Of a stretch of 64,000 bases of DNA, positions 20,668 to 30,904 are shown piece by piece. The notes under the pieces were generated by a model. That model was not told the DNA's origin and did no database searches. It saw only the letters and a list, made by a program, of their open reading frames with translations. The stretch is from Pseudoips prasinana (Eukaryota; Arthropoda; Insecta; Lepidoptera; Nolidae), in contig OX621248.1 in assembly GCA_951640165.1 (NCBI GenBank), forward strand, positions 1,240,001 to 1,304,000, written 5' to 3'. How positions within the stretch are numbered: position 1 is the first letter of the stretch; every line of letters starts with the position of its first letter. A program made the position numbers and the translations under genes.

Positions 20668-20828
20668 TTGTGGTAGCGTGCTCAACACAAATACCGAGTT
20701 CCAAATCCCCGGATCCCGGAGAAATCCCGGACTAGGTCAACAATAGTCTTAGTAGCTTGATCAGCCCCGATTGTGAAGTATAGTCGTCTCATCGGATTAT
20801 AAGAGTACCCGTGTCTGCGCATGCACTC
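20668..20828 (+). repeat. SINE A, degraded copy
   Basis: 'gtagcgtgctcaacacaaa' head, a B-box relic 'gagttccaaatccccgg', and a tail with 'cgtctcatcggattataagagt'. The body is partly deleted. Confidence 0.55.
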
Positions 20829-20837
20829 CTTCTTTTC

Positions 20838-21250
20838 ATCATCATCATCATATCAGCCGAAAGACGTCCACTGCTGGACAAAAGCCTCCCCCAAAGATCT
20901 CCACAATTGCCGGTCCTGCGCTATTCGCATCCAGCAGTTTCCAGCGACCCGCACAAGATCATCGGTCCATCTTGTAGAGGGCCTGCCCACGCTGCGTCTT
21001 CCGGTTCGTGGTCGCCAGTCAAGAACCTTTCTGCCTCAACGGCCATCGGTTCTACGAGCTAGGTGCCCCGCCCACTGCCACTTCAGTTTTGCAATTCTTC
21101 GGGCTATGTCGGTGACTTTGGTTCGCCTGCGGATTTCGACATTTCTGATTCGATCCCGCAGGGAAACTCCAAGCATAGCCCTCTCCATTGCTCTTTGGGT
21201 GACCTTGAGCCTTCTAATAAGGCCCATAGTGAGCGACCAAGTCTGTGTTC
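20838..21250 (-). pseudogene. LINE family T (RTE-like) 3' end with ORF C-terminus
   Basis: The minus strand encodes 'QRAMERAMLGVSLRDRIRN', EIRRRTKVTDIARRIAKL, KWQWAGHLARRTDGR and on to 'PPTRWTDDLV'. These are the C-terminal features of insect endonuclease/reverse-transcriptase LINEs of the RTE group. The 3' UTR 'ttgtccagcagtggacgtc...ggctgatatgatgatgatga' ends at 20838. All upstream domains are missing. Confidence 0.85.
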
Positions 21251-21282
21251 CTTTTTTTATTCTATATAATATATTTTCTTTT

Positions 21283-21455
21283 TTGCTATGGCAGGGGGAT
21301 GCCTTAGTGTGCCACCCGCCAAGAGTGTCTGCGCGTGGCATGACGGACTTGCACTAACTAAACCTAACCTGCCGTGGTCTTGTAGTCTTCTCTTGGCGCC
21401 TGGTGAGGAGAGTTCCGGGAACGCAGGTAGCGCGGACAATCCTGCGCTTTAATAT
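21283..21455. repeat. Interspersed repeat G, copy 2
   Basis: Same blocks as 9612-9865 ('ggggatgccttagtgtgcca', 'aactaaacctaacctgcc'); truncated at its right end. Confidence 0.7.
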
Positions 21456-21539
21456 GTACTGTTTGGTTGGCTAGCCTCTGCTGACATTAACCACCGTAGA
21501 TGAAATGTTCCCAGGGCATATTAATAAATAAATAAATAT

Positions 21540-21757
21540 CTTGTGACAACAGAGCTAGCTATGGCAACCAGACAACTGATAATCATACATATATATTTGT
21601 AAATAAACACATATTATAGATAAATTACACCTAGACACAGAACAGATAATCATGCTCATCTCACACAGACTTAGGTGGGGTTCTGGGTCAGGGATTCAAC
21701 TCACGACCTCTTGCTTAGCCGTCAGCATCTCTGACCACTAGACTAACAAGCCAGTCA
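21540..21757 (-). repeat. SINE R (tRNA-like head)
   Basis: In reverse the head reads 'tggcttgttagtctagtgg' then 'gtgagttgaatccctgac', an A box and B-box pair. The tail contains 'tcagttgtctggttgccata' as in SINEs B and C. Only one copy seen. Confidence 0.6.
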
Positions 21758-21767
21758 ATTATTATTG

Positions 21768-22275
21768 AAGTAAATCTTCTTTACGCCCGCTTGGGGAGTA
21801 AGCTGGGGAAAGCGTGACGAGAGCGTTACAAAAACTGTGATCAGGCGAGGCGAATGAAAATTGAATGGTTTATTTAATAATATCTTTTTTAATAATATCT
21901 AGGGCCAATGTCACACAGATCATCCTAGCCCCGAACTAAGCAAAGCTTGTACTTTGGGTACCAGGCAACGATATACATACTTATATAGATAGATAAATAC
22001 TTAAATACATAGAAAACATCCATGACTCAGAAACAAATATTCGTGCTCGTCACACAAATATTTGCACTTACCGGGATCCGAACCCAGGACCACTAGCTTC
22101 GTAGGCAGGAGCACTACCAACTAGGCTTGATATTAGATAGTGAAGATCAAAAGAGAGAGAGATACCTTTAGTATATAATTATAGGGGCAAGAGAGAGAGG
22201 TACGAGCACACATTTTCTTTCTCTCTTTCTCTCATAGCCCGTTACGTTTCATATATCTAAGTTGTACTTTAGTTA
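21768..22275 (+). repeat. Repeat I, copy 1, split by SINE B
   Basis: Left part 21768-21870 ('tcttctttacgcccgc...gagcgttacaaaaa') and right part 22135-22275 ('caagagagagaggtacg', 'cacacattttctttctctct', 'gtttcatatatctaagt') match 35660-35920 and 59290-59480. The purine/pyrimidine-rich centre (GA)n..(CT)n can fold. Confidence 0.65.
21885..22127 (-). repeat. SINE B, copy 3, nested in repeat I
   Basis: Full body, and head truncated just beyond the A box (ctaggct). It separates the two halves of repeat I, so it inserted after I. Confidence 0.85.
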
Positions 22276-22279
22276 TTTA

Positions 22280-23015
22280 CGCACACTCGTTATTTACTTA
22301 TTGGGTCGTATTTATTAGAAACGATCCAAAAACTAAAATGCTTCTTCAAAAGCCTCATTTTTCAAAGCTCCCAAAGCCCACGAATATTACCCTAACATAA
22401 AAGCTTGTAAAGTTTAGAAACAACAATTTTATTCGTCGGGAGCGAGGCGACAAAGCAATCAATTATAGCGGATTATCACTCCAGCGATAAAATCTCGCGC
22501 GGTTTGTTTTTTTCAATTTACACGTCCTGATGGGCCTCGAGGCGTATTATTAACGATCGCCATATACGTTTGCGTTTATAAATAATTGAGTTATAGGCAA
22601 AAATCTGCTAGTGTTAAATTCACAATAAACGCAAATCAGTATTTTAAATGAAAAAAAGTAAGGAAGAGATACCTAACTTCTTTAGGTGTGTTGACCACTT
22701 CTTGGGTGAACAAAAAGCGGAGAACTCGCGTTTTCTTCACGTCACGCTTCCTATGAGCTATATGTATATAGTTACTATATAATAATATGTGTACCTACTT
22801 TTTAGATATGATATTAGTAAGTCATTTTCAACCTTCATCTGTTTGAACCCGATCACGATAATCGGCGAATCAGGCGGTAGCTCCCCTGGTCGTTTAATGC
22901 GCATAAACAAATTTGAAATATTAAATGGTTTATAAAATATCTACCGTCTCAACCCATTTTTAGCTACACATATTTAAGCGTAGCAGCTAAAGATCTGAAT
23001 AGTAATAGAGCCTTT
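22280..23015. other. Sequence without recognised features
   Basis: No repeat or coding frame recognised. Confidence 0.4.
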
Positions 23016-23017
23016 TT

Positions 23018-23285
23018 AGGGTTCCGTACGCAAAGGATATAACGGGACCCTATTACTAAAACTTCGCTGTCTGTCTGTCAGCAGGCTGTACCTAATGAAC
23101 CATGATAGTTAGACAGTTGAAATTTTCACAGATGATGTATTTCTGTTACCCCTATAAGAAAAAACAAAATAAAAAAAATATTTAAGGGGGCTCCCATATA
23201 ACAAACGTGATTTTTTGCTAATTTTTATAGATCATTTACGGAACCCTTCGTGGTCAAGTCCGACTCGCACTTGGCCGGTTTTTTG
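23018..23285 (-). repeat. Repeat O-like element, copy 2
   Basis: Bounded by 'agggttccgtacgcaaagg' at the left and 'cggaacccttcgtgg...gtccgactcgcacttggccgg' at the right. The centre has 'tgtctgtctgtcagcaggct' and 'tgaaattttcacagatgatg'. This is a familiar dispersed repeat of lepidopteran genomes as I recall. Its class is unsure. Confidence 0.65.
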
Positions 23286-23512
23286 ATAAGGCAGAGGGAA
23301 TGCCTACGCATGCCACCCGCAAAAGTGTCTGCGGATGGGTATGTCGCACCGCCTAAATCTAACCTGCGGTGGACTTCTTCTAGCGACTGATTGGGGGAAG
23401 CCTCGGGAACGGGGATATGCTGTTGGCTGGCCCCCCTTTTCCGCAATGTTCCAGGTGGTCGGGACACGTACCCTGGGAGGGCTCTGGATTGCCCTCCCCT
23501 ATTGCCGAAGTA
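23276..23512. repeat. Interspersed repeat G, copy 3
   Basis: Blocks 'aatgcctacgcatgccaccc', 'gtggacttcttctagcgac' and 'ggtcgggacacgtaccctgg' match copy 1. It directly follows repeat O's right end at 'ggttttttgataaggcag'. Confidence 0.7.
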
Positions 23513-23514
23513 AC

Positions 23515-24115
23515 ACAGCTTGCGACTGCTTAAACTGACTAACTGTAAGCGAAAAATTCTTTATATTTTTTACAAATGCAGCTTCAGTTTATATTTTACA
23601 GCCGATCTTTTTATATTTTACAAGAAATAAAACTGATACAGCGGCTATCCGTATGAATTATGCATGTGGCGTGCAAGCGTTAAACGCGTTATAGCCTACA
23701 AGCTATTGTACAGTGTTACCAAATAATAATAATGTCGGCTATTTTTGGAATTTGCCAAAAATATAGTTTTATAAATTGACGGATACATAATTCGATGATT
23801 AAATTGTAAAAGTTTATATTGAAAAGTGAATTTATACTTACTGTTTAAGATTTTTGTTATTTCTATATTTTGATTCTTTTACAGTTTACGTATTTAGGTA
23901 GATGTTTTAAATCTCAAATAAATAATTATAATCTGGATACTGGCATACGATGTTAAAAGTAAAAAAAAAAACTACCACGCGATGTGTACACATTTTTTTC
24001 CAATTCCAATTCTTATTCCAATACTTAACTACGTGTATGTATTATTTATTTGATGTTTCTAAGTAGAAAGAATGAGACGGTGCGAATTTCCCGATAAGGC
24101 ATACGCCATTAGTTT
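23515..24115. other. Sequence without recognised features
   Basis: AT-rich; nothing recognised. Confidence 0.4.
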
Positions 24116-24117
24116 TT

Positions 24118-25000
24118 AAATAAATAAAAAAGGTTTTTATGCACGTAGACTTTAATAAAGCGCTTGTACATAGTCAGAACATGTTCGTAGTAATATATAA
24201 TTAATTTATAATTATTTCTAGGTACATATAGATATCTAGGTTCACGGATTGTAGGAAATAATTTACAATAAGATTTATTTTATAATAGTATCGATATTTA
24301 GCTTAAATTAAGTTATTATCAAGGATCATGTGTAGGTTTAACTATCGAAATTTTAAATTTTAGATATATTTTTACTACTCGACTAGCCGTGCACGATGGA
24401 GTGTTAGTGCCAACTTTAATGTATGGAAGTGAAAGTTGGGTATGGCAGAAAAAGAATGAAAGTAAAATAAATGCAGTGGAAATGAGAGCTCTGAGAAGTA
24501 TGTGTGGTGTGACTTTGAGAGACAGAATTCGAAATACTGATGTAAGAGAGCGTTGTGGTGTGAAAGAGGATGTAGTCACAAAGATTGAAAAAGGCATGCT
24601 GAGATGGTTTGGCCATTTAGAAAGGATGAATGAAAGAAGATTGACAAAAGAAGTATACCTGGCCTGTGTGAATGGGACAACCGGAAGGGGAAGACCACGT
24701 CGAACATTCTCTGACCAAATTGGAGATGTTCTCAAGAAAGGGCAGGTCAGAAGTACCCTAAACCGGCGAGCATGTATGAAGAATATAATGTCAGTAATCG
24801 AGGCAAAAGAAGTATGCAAAAATCGTGACAAATGGAAATCCGTTGTCTCTGCCTACCCCTCTGGGAAACAGGCGTGAGTCTATGTATGTATGTATGTATT
24901 TTTACTACTACTACGAATTAAATTTCATTATTATGGCGGACCTTATGTTTATAACGACGGTCGCGCTTTAATGCTACCACCGGATCCAATGCGCCCCAAC
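24118..25000 (+). repeat. Repeat U, copy 2, split by RTE
   Basis: The left half ends at 24379 and the right half resumes at about 24910 ('ttattatggcggaccttatg', 'ggtcgcgctttaatgctacc'). Joined, they match copy 1 at 13195-13575. Confidence 0.75.
24380..24896 (+). pseudogene. RTE-type LINE 3' fragment, copy 3 (inside U)
   Basis: A 517-bp truncated copy from within [15 protein letters not shown] to SGKQA at 24877, with a (TATG)n tail. It is flanked by the 13-bp target duplication tatttttactact at 24367-24379 and 24897-24909. The sequence differs from copy 1 at only a few positions (e.g. DVRERCG for DIRERCG), so both are young. Confidence 0.93.
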
Positions 25001-25004
25001 TTGT

Positions 25005-25220
25005 GATTTAAATTATTATTATTATTACTTTAAAGCTATATAATTTAATTAATAGGAAGGCTTAACTAGTAAATAATATATTCTAACATACCGCTTCTTC
25101 GAACCGTTTAACTGAGTGACAAATTGTAATGGTGCGTTATCTTTTGCATGCCAATATTTATTCTAATACATTTAATTATAAGTTATGGGGAAGGAAAGAA
25201 TTTACGAAATAACAGATATA
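25005..25220. other. No recognised feature
   Basis: Short AT-rich gap with an (ATT)n run at 25014-25030. Confidence 0.35.
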
Positions 25221-25468
25221 CGTTGGCGTGGTCGGTAGATGATTGCCTGATGATTGCCGCAGGTAGTGGGTTCGATTCCCACCCAGGACAGCTATTTGTG
25301 AGCATGAACTCGTTTGTTTTGTCCTGTATCTGGGTGTAATTATGTATATAAGTATGTCTTTACAAAAGAAAAGTAGTATATCAGCTATCTGATTTCCATA
25401 ATACAAGCTCTGCTTAATTTGGGATTAGATGGCTGCGTGTGAATAATGGTTCCATATATTATTATTGT
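25221..25468 (+). repeat. SINE C, copy 3, complete
   Basis: A good copy: 'ggcgtggtcggtagatgatt' head, B box GGTTCGATTCCC, 'gacagctatttgtgagcatg', and tail 'ttccataatacaagctctgc...gtgaataatgg' plus ATT repeats. Confidence 0.85.
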
Positions 25469-25469
25469 T

Positions 25470-25760
25470 GGAACGAAGTTCCTTATCGCGCGTTGTGAAA
25501 GGGGGCTAGACTGAAAAAATTCTTACGAAAAGTTGTCATGACAATTTTTGCAGCTGTGCGGCGTGCGCATGTTTCTCTGTCTGTCTCTCTCTCTCTCTTA
25601 TAGAAAGCAAGCCAGATATTTTCATTTCTATTTCGCATTGAACAGTGTGGTGTCGCGGCGATTATTTTTGTTGAGTGTATATAGGTTTTTTGTACATAAT
25701 AAATAATAAGAAATAACTTCGTTCCATCCGGGTGTCCCTTGACACCTCTTAAGTTTTTAT
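25470..25760 (+). repeat. Repeat H, copy 2
   Basis: Nearly identical to 11725-12017, with a longer (TC)n tract. It starts at the (ATT)n tail of SINE C. Confidence 0.85.
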
Positions 25761-26096
25761 TATTCACTATTTCTATACCTCTTGAATATATATCAAAAGT
25801 ACTAAAAAGCAGTAGTATCAGCTGGCAGCACCGTAGTCGACAAGCTATCGAACACTCGAATATGTTCGAGCACCAATAAAGTTTATGTTATGAAATTGGG
25901 TAGTGAACTGCACTAATAACGTTCCATATTTGGCTACAGGAAGTAAATTTATATTGTTAACCCAGATCGAAGAGTACTCTCGTTAATTTCAGTTTTTTGA
26001 CTTTCGTCAGAAAGGGACGGGATGAGAGAGGATAAAGCATAGTCTACCACATTAACCATGCCATCAAGAGCATTTTGGAGAACTCAGGCATGCAAG

Positions 26097-26475
26097 TTCT
26101 ATCACAATGTTTTCCTTAACCGTTTTAAGTACGAAATAACACTTAGATACTTACTTATCGTATGGGCAGTGGATACCCTAGTATCAGAGTCGAATACCAG
26201 TAAGTGCAAATATTTGTGTGATGAGCACGAATATTTGTTTCTGAGTTATGGATGTTTTCTATATATATAAGTATGTATCTATCTATATAAGTATGTATAT
26301 CGTCGCCTGGTACCCATAGTACAAGCTTTGCTTAGGATGATCGCTAGGATGATCAGTGTGACATTATCCCGAGATATTATATTATCACAATGTTTTCCTT
26401 AACCGTTTTAAGTACGAAATAACAATTACTTACTTATCGTAGGGGCAGTAGTTACCCCAGTATCAGATTTGTTCA
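26097..26475. repeat. About 88-bp direct repeat flanking a SINE B fragment
   Basis: 'tatcacaatgttttccttaa' through 'cttacttatcgtatgggcag' and '...agtatcag' occurs at 26098-26185 and again at 26387-26475. The truncated SINE B lies between the two units. The units include the 3' end of SINE P. Confidence 0.8.
26190..26386 (+). repeat. SINE B, copy 4, lacking the A-box end
   Basis: It starts at the B box ('gtcgaataccagtaagtgc') and continues to the (ATT) tail. The 5' half of the head is missing. Confidence 0.8.
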
Positions 26476-26612
26476 AGCGCCCAGTAGGCCTGTCGAATGA
26501 CTACAACCGGGACCGAGAGCTTAACGTGCCATCCTAAGCACAGAGATGCTCAGAAATTAAACCGCTTTGGCGGTCACCCATATATGGACTCACCGCGAGC
26601 CTAGTTGCTTAA
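26425..26612 (-). repeat. SINE P, copy 2, interrupted by repeat U
   Basis: 'ggccggtcaccc'-type 5S-like region reads in reverse as AGCAACTAGGCTCGCGGTGAG...TATGGGTGACCGCC, a good match to the conserved part of 5S rRNA. The rest of the head ('agcatctaggtagctatgag') appears at 26882-26903 beyond the U copy. Confidence 0.65.
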
Positions 26613-26880
26613 CAAAAATAAAATAAAAAAGGTTTTTATTCACGTAGACTTTAAAAAGCGCTTGTTAATCGTCAGAACATGTTCGTAGTAATATATAATT
26701 AATTTATAATTATTTCTAGGTACATATCGATATTTAGGTACACAGATTATAGGAAATAATTTACAATAAGATTTATTTTATAATAGTAACGATATTTAGT
26801 TAACTTAAATTAAGTTATTGTCAAGGATCACGTGAAAGTTTAATTATCTAAATTTTAAATGTTAGCTATATTAACATTTG
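26613..26880 (+). repeat. Repeat U, copy 3, nested in SINE P
   Basis: 'aaaaaaggtttttattcacg', 'tcgtcagaacatgttcgtag' and 'aagttattgtcaaggatcac'. The right part of U is missing. Confidence 0.7.
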
Positions 26881-26909
26881 ACAGCATCTAGGTAGCTATG
26901 AGCGCCTAA

Positions 26910-27450
26910 GAAATAATTATTTCATAATACGCACATGAATTTGATAAGTCAAAAATGGGCGTCCTGGGTTTGAACTCGAAGTGAATGAAAATGAATACTA
27001 CTTCTATTCAAATTCAAATTGTTTATTTGCTTTAAACTGGGTGATACATAATGTGGTGTATAACATTTCAGGAGAACAAGCCCATTTATCTATAAAAACA
27101 GCATGCAAATATCAACAAACTATTAAATGTAAAAGCATCTAGTTAATTCACAAACAAAATCACATCGGTAATCTGTGTATGGATTACTTCTGACAAATGT
27201 TTCTACAGTTATGATTCAAAAACTCTTGCACCGAATAAAACGCATTTTCTATCAGCCATTTTTTTAAAGCTAGATTAAATTTATATTGCAGACACTAACC
27301 GGGTTTATCGTCTGCGTTTTAGTTCTACCAAGAGTGTCCTTAACTGTGTTTTTGGTTGAAGACGTAAAAGTAATTGATAGTGAACACTGCCTCTACTGCC
27401 ATCGAAATGAAAATGCTTTCAAGGCCAAAGTGTATCATAAGATAATATCC
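26910..27450. other. No certain feature
   Basis: 27005-27290 ('ttcaaattgtttatttgc...') looks like an old antisense LINE 3' end, but no second copy is in the window. A 69-codon frame (27286-27495) runs into a SINE C tail and is not a gene. Confidence 0.35.
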
Positions 27451-27451
27451 T

Positions 27452-27505
27452 GGGATAATATTCACACACGGTCACGTAATAAATCAGATAACTGATATAG
27501 TACAG
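27452..27505 (-). repeat. SINE C tail scrap
   Basis: 'tcctgggataatattcacac' and 'cagataactgatatagtac' are the SINE C tail in reverse. Confidence 0.55.
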
Positions 27506-27514
27506 AAGCCAGGA

Positions 27515-27635
27515 CATCATGCTAACCCAATCTGTCAAATTTTCCCAATTGAAACTTATGTTTATATGATGAACTTGAAAAACTTAAAAAAAAAGACAGT
27601 ATGGTGTATTTAGATGTGCTGGCGTCTGTATACTA
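27515..27635. mobile_element. MITE-like element K, copy 1
   Basis: 'ctaacccaatctgtcaaatt' at the left and 'gtgctggcgtctgtatac' at the right correspond to the inverted-repeat element at 57515-57655. Degraded. Confidence 0.45.
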
Positions 27636-27647
27636 CATCTTCTTAAT

Positions 27648-27768
27648 AAATATATATGTATATTGATAATTACACCCCAGACCCAAGACCAAATATCTGT
27701 CCTGGGTGGGAATCGAATCCACGAACTGCGGCAAAAAAAATGCAAGCATTTACCAGCCACGTCTACAT
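27648..27768 (-). repeat. SINE C, head half
   Basis: In reverse: 'tgcaagcattt' ... B box GGATTCGATTCCCACCC, 'gacagatatttggtcttggg'. The tail is missing. Confidence 0.75.
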
Positions 27769-27779
27769 AGATTAAAATG

Positions 27780-28205
27780 TAGTAGTCAGTTAATTCTTAA
27801 TTATTATTATGGAACGTAAATATATAAAACTAATTTTAAAAATTAAAGACGAGTAACATTGGTAAGTTACAAAGTAAAACAATTTCAATTGGTGAATAAT
27901 AAATTAATAATAGATGGGTAGTAATCTCTTTGACGTGCATTTAAAAATATCCAATTTGTTTTCTATTCATAAGTTGAAATGAAATGAAATATATTCAGCA
28001 CTTGGGTATTAACATACACTTGTACTTGTCAAGGTCACAATGCCGTACATAAACATAGTGGATAGTATAAAATTTACAAAAAAAATTAATAAGTCCGTCC
28101 GTGCGCGTTTTATCGCATATATTTTCTGAAATCCTTAAATAAATAACAAGTTACTAATCTATTATTCTGAAATTTAGTTCTACTATATTAAAATTAAAGA
28201 ATGGA
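27780..28205. other. No recognised feature
   Basis: AT-rich, nothing recognised. Confidence 0.4.
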
Positions 28206-28207
28206 AG

Positions 28208-28417
28208 ACTAAAGCAAAAAGACGAAATTCTAAATGAGGGTGTGATCACATGCACGGGATCACCAATCACGCGTTAATGGGCCAAAGCGATCCTCGCCGC
28301 TGAGGAACCTAGCCTAGCTAGCCTGCGGCTTTCTCTAGCTACCTAGGTGGACGACCCGGAGAAGAAAGCCACAAAGAAACTCCGGGCTTGCTTTTTTCGT
28401 CTTCTTTTGCTTTCAGT
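28208..28417. mobile_element. Putative inverted-repeat element with GC-rich core
   Basis: The left end ACTAAAGCAAAAAGACGAAA (28208-28227) and the reverse complement of the right end (28395-28417, ACTGAAAGCAAAAGAAGACG...) agree except for short gaps. The core is much more GC-rich than the flanks ('gatcctcgccgctgaggaac'). No clear target duplication. Only one copy seen. Confidence 0.45.
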
Positions 28418-28424
28418 TTACGAT

Positions 28425-29157
28425 TTTTTTTAATGTCATGTATTTTACTTACATTGTGATTGGTTGATATGTAGCCTAATGCACGCACAGATCCGTTGTC
28501 ATCCAGTGAATCATAATAAAATAAATTTATGGCGTATGATCCATGATGGTTTAAAATACTTGGGTTATGGTGTTTTTCCGTAATTATGTGAGCCCATAAG
28601 TCTATACACTACCCTTAAACCCTCTCCCTTACCGTATATTACAAAAGCATTCTAATTCAAGACTGAATCGCCCTCAAATAATCATTTTCCGTGTATGATT
28701 AATCGTAGCTCCTCCCCACACAAGACTCTCATGTATATTACATCTTTGTTCTATTCATATAATATTTCCCATGATACGAAGGAAAATGGGAAACAAAGAA
28801 ACATATTGACTTCCGTTCAGTGAAGCGGGTAGTCATAAATAATAATATAATCCACATAAGTAGAATTGCAAAATAATAATAGTAGCTTCATGTATGAAAT
28901 TTTTCATTCTTAAGAGCAAATACCTAGAAACCAGTTTCGTGTGCAAGTGTATTCCTCGTAATTCTCTATGGATTTTATAACTAGATTAATAAATTATTGT
29001 AAGGTTGAATTATATTTATTTAAATAAAAGCTTCTAAACAATAACATCGATTATTTATGTGGCAACACCAAGGAGTAACGTTTGACAAATAGACGAACCG
29101 AATGTGTCGGCACTTTGTTTTGGAGCACGCTACGAGATGGTTATGGTAAAAAGTAAA
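28425..29157. other. No recognised feature
   Basis: AT-rich sequence up to mariner copy 2. Confidence 0.4.
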
Positions 29158-30445
29158 TTTCGTCTTTACCTATGATTTTGCCGTTTTGTATGAAAAAATT
29201 TAAACGAATTTTTTTCATGAATTTTTTTATTTGTATTAATCGAAGTAATCACCCATGCAATCAATGCATCTTTGCCATCGCAGTGGCAGTTTATTGATGC
29301 CCTTCTTAAAGAAATCAGCTGGACGGGAGGCAACAAATTCTTCAAAGGCATTTTGTACTGCCTCTCGGGTATTGAATTTTTTTCCCGCCAAGAAGTTATC
29401 CAAATTCTGGAAAAAGTAGTAGTCTGTAGGCGCAAGGTCTGGTGAGTAGGGCGGATGACGGAGAGCTTCCAACCCCAGTTCTTGCAACTTGGAGACCGTC
29501 TGCTGTGCAGTATGAGGTCGCGCGTTGTCGTGCAGGAGCAGCGGAGACGAGCGATTGACCAATGCTGGTTGGAGATGCGCCAGCTTCTCCATCATTGTGC
29601 TCAGTTCTTCACAGTACACATCTGCAGTAATGCTCACCCCGTTTGGTAAGAAGCTGTGATGAATCACACCGGCGCTAGACCACCAAACAGTGACCATCAC
29701 TTTTCTAGGGGTAAGTTTTCGTTTAGGGCATTGTTTAGGTGCTGAACCAGGATCCAACCAACTTGCTGAGCGCTTGCGGTTATCAAACAGAATCCATTTT
29801 TCATCGCAGGTAACAATGCGGTTCAAAATTCCTTCATTTGTGTGTCTGTTGAGCAGTGCAAGGCACGTCTCGACGCGTACTTCGCGCTGGCGATCATTGA
29901 GTTCGTGGGGCACCCATTTGTCAAGCTTTTTTACCTTGCCAATTTGACGCAAATGGACCAATATTGTTTTGACGCTAACGTCGAAAGCTGCTGCTAATTC
30001 AGCCGTAGATTGTGTATCATCAGCTTCCACAACCGCCTTTAATTCGTCATTGTCGACCAAAGTCTTCGGACGACCGCGAGGTTCATTTTTCAGGTCGAAA
30101 TTTCCAGAACGGAAGCGAGCAAAACAATAACAGGTGGTGCGTTGGTTTGTAGTGTTAGCTCCGTAAACGTCGTTGATGTTGCGTGCCGCTTGTGCCGCGT
30201 TGCTGCCACGACGGTACTCATATTCCATAATTACTCGAATTTTTAACGTATCCATGATGACGAAAAAGATTGAAATGCGATGAAAATGTAACACTAATCA
30301 ATAAAGAAATGACTACTTTTGGAAAAAAGAATCCATGTTTTTAAAATAAAATTAATTTGAAATTAGAATTCTTAGCCAAACAAAAATTATTTTGATTTGA
30401 AATGGCCAGTACTGCAGAACGGCAATTTCATAGGTAAAGACCTAA
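29158..30445 (-). mobile_element. Mariner transposon copy 2, full length, 1288 bp
   Basis: Inverted terminal repeats of about 28 bp. The end at 30445 (transposase 5' side) is intact. The end at 29158 has changes (TTTCGTCTTTACC against TTAGGTCTTTACC) and the adjoining TA is now AA, while TA remains at 30446-30447. The loss at one terminus may weaken mobility. Same length as copy 1. Confidence 0.95.
29236..30255 (-). CDS. Mariner transposase, intact frame, 339 codons
   Basis: DD34D transposase, the enzyme that excises and reinserts mariner elements at TA. The frame opens further upstream; I choose MDTLKIRVIM at 30255 because it matches copy 1's ATG and gives the usual length of about 340. N-terminal region: two helix-turn-helix motifs around GRPKT. 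Linker WVPHEL. Catalytic aspartates are in TCDEKW, LLHDNARPH and SPDLAPTDY; the last two are separated by exactly 34 residues. One oddity: the conserved WFARF of the first DNA-binding part reads CFARF here, a Trp-to-Cys change absent from copy 1. An open frame therefore does not prove activity. Confidence 0.95.
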   Translation of the reverse strand: MDTLKIRVIMEYEYRRGSNAAQAARNINDVYGANTTNQRTTCYCFARFRSGNFDLKNEPRGRPKTLVDNDELKAVVEADDTQSTAELAAAFDVSVKTILVHLRQIGKVKKLDKWVPHELNDRQREVRVETCLALLNRHTNEGILNRIVTCDEKWILFDNRKRSASWLDPGSAPKQCPKRKLTPRKVMVTVWWSSAGVIHHSFLPNGVSITADVYCEELSTMMEKLAHLQPALVNRSSPLLLHDNARPHTAQQTVSKLQELGLEALRHPPYSPDLAPTDYYFFQNLDNFLAGKKFNTREAVQNAFEEFVASRPADFFKKGINKLPLRWQRCIDCMGDYFD

Positions 30446-30638
30446 TATCTATTAAGTATTATATATATTTAGTTTACATCATAGAAATGTTATAGTGGTA
30501 TAATAAACACATAAATGTTGCAATGTTGTATGAATATATATTTGTTACTTACTTATTGAGTTTTATTAGATTATTTTACGCAAAATATATTGTAAAACAA
30601 ATGTATTCTCAGTAGCACTAACTCTAACTAACACAAGG
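30446..30638. other. No recognised feature
   Basis: Short AT-rich gap between the mariner and a SINE A tail. Confidence 0.35.
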
Positions 30639-30639
30639 T

Positions 30640-30790
30640 GGCGGTGTTATACGTCCGTTGAGGCACGGTTGAGCACGTAAAACCGTTGGTTCTCCATTTG
30701 ACCTTTCTATCATTGTGTTGGCTAGCCTGCCTAATCGGATAATGAGACTTATAGGACAAACAGTGCAATTGTGTTTAGGCACAACCTATA
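30640..30790 (+). repeat. SINE A tail, degraded
   Basis: 'ttgagcacgtaaaaccgttg', 'ctaatcggataatgagact' and 'gtgcaattgtgtttaggcac' match the body and tail of SINE A. The head is missing. Confidence 0.55.
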
Positions 30791-30904
30791 ATGTCTACCG
30801 GAGAACAGTCTTTAACTATAAGAAAATTAGGAGTCAATCACACAACTTTTTATATCAGAAATATGCGAGATATTTTCCAAATTAAATATATTGAACAAAA
30901 TGTG

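Noticed and set aside
20821..21357. Plus-strand 178-codon frame
   Set aside because: Antisense of LINE T; the minus strand carries the family motifs.
21768..22275. GA/CT-rich tract as a promoter (GAGA sites)
   Set aside because: The same tract occurs in three copies of repeat I, so it is repeat-borne.
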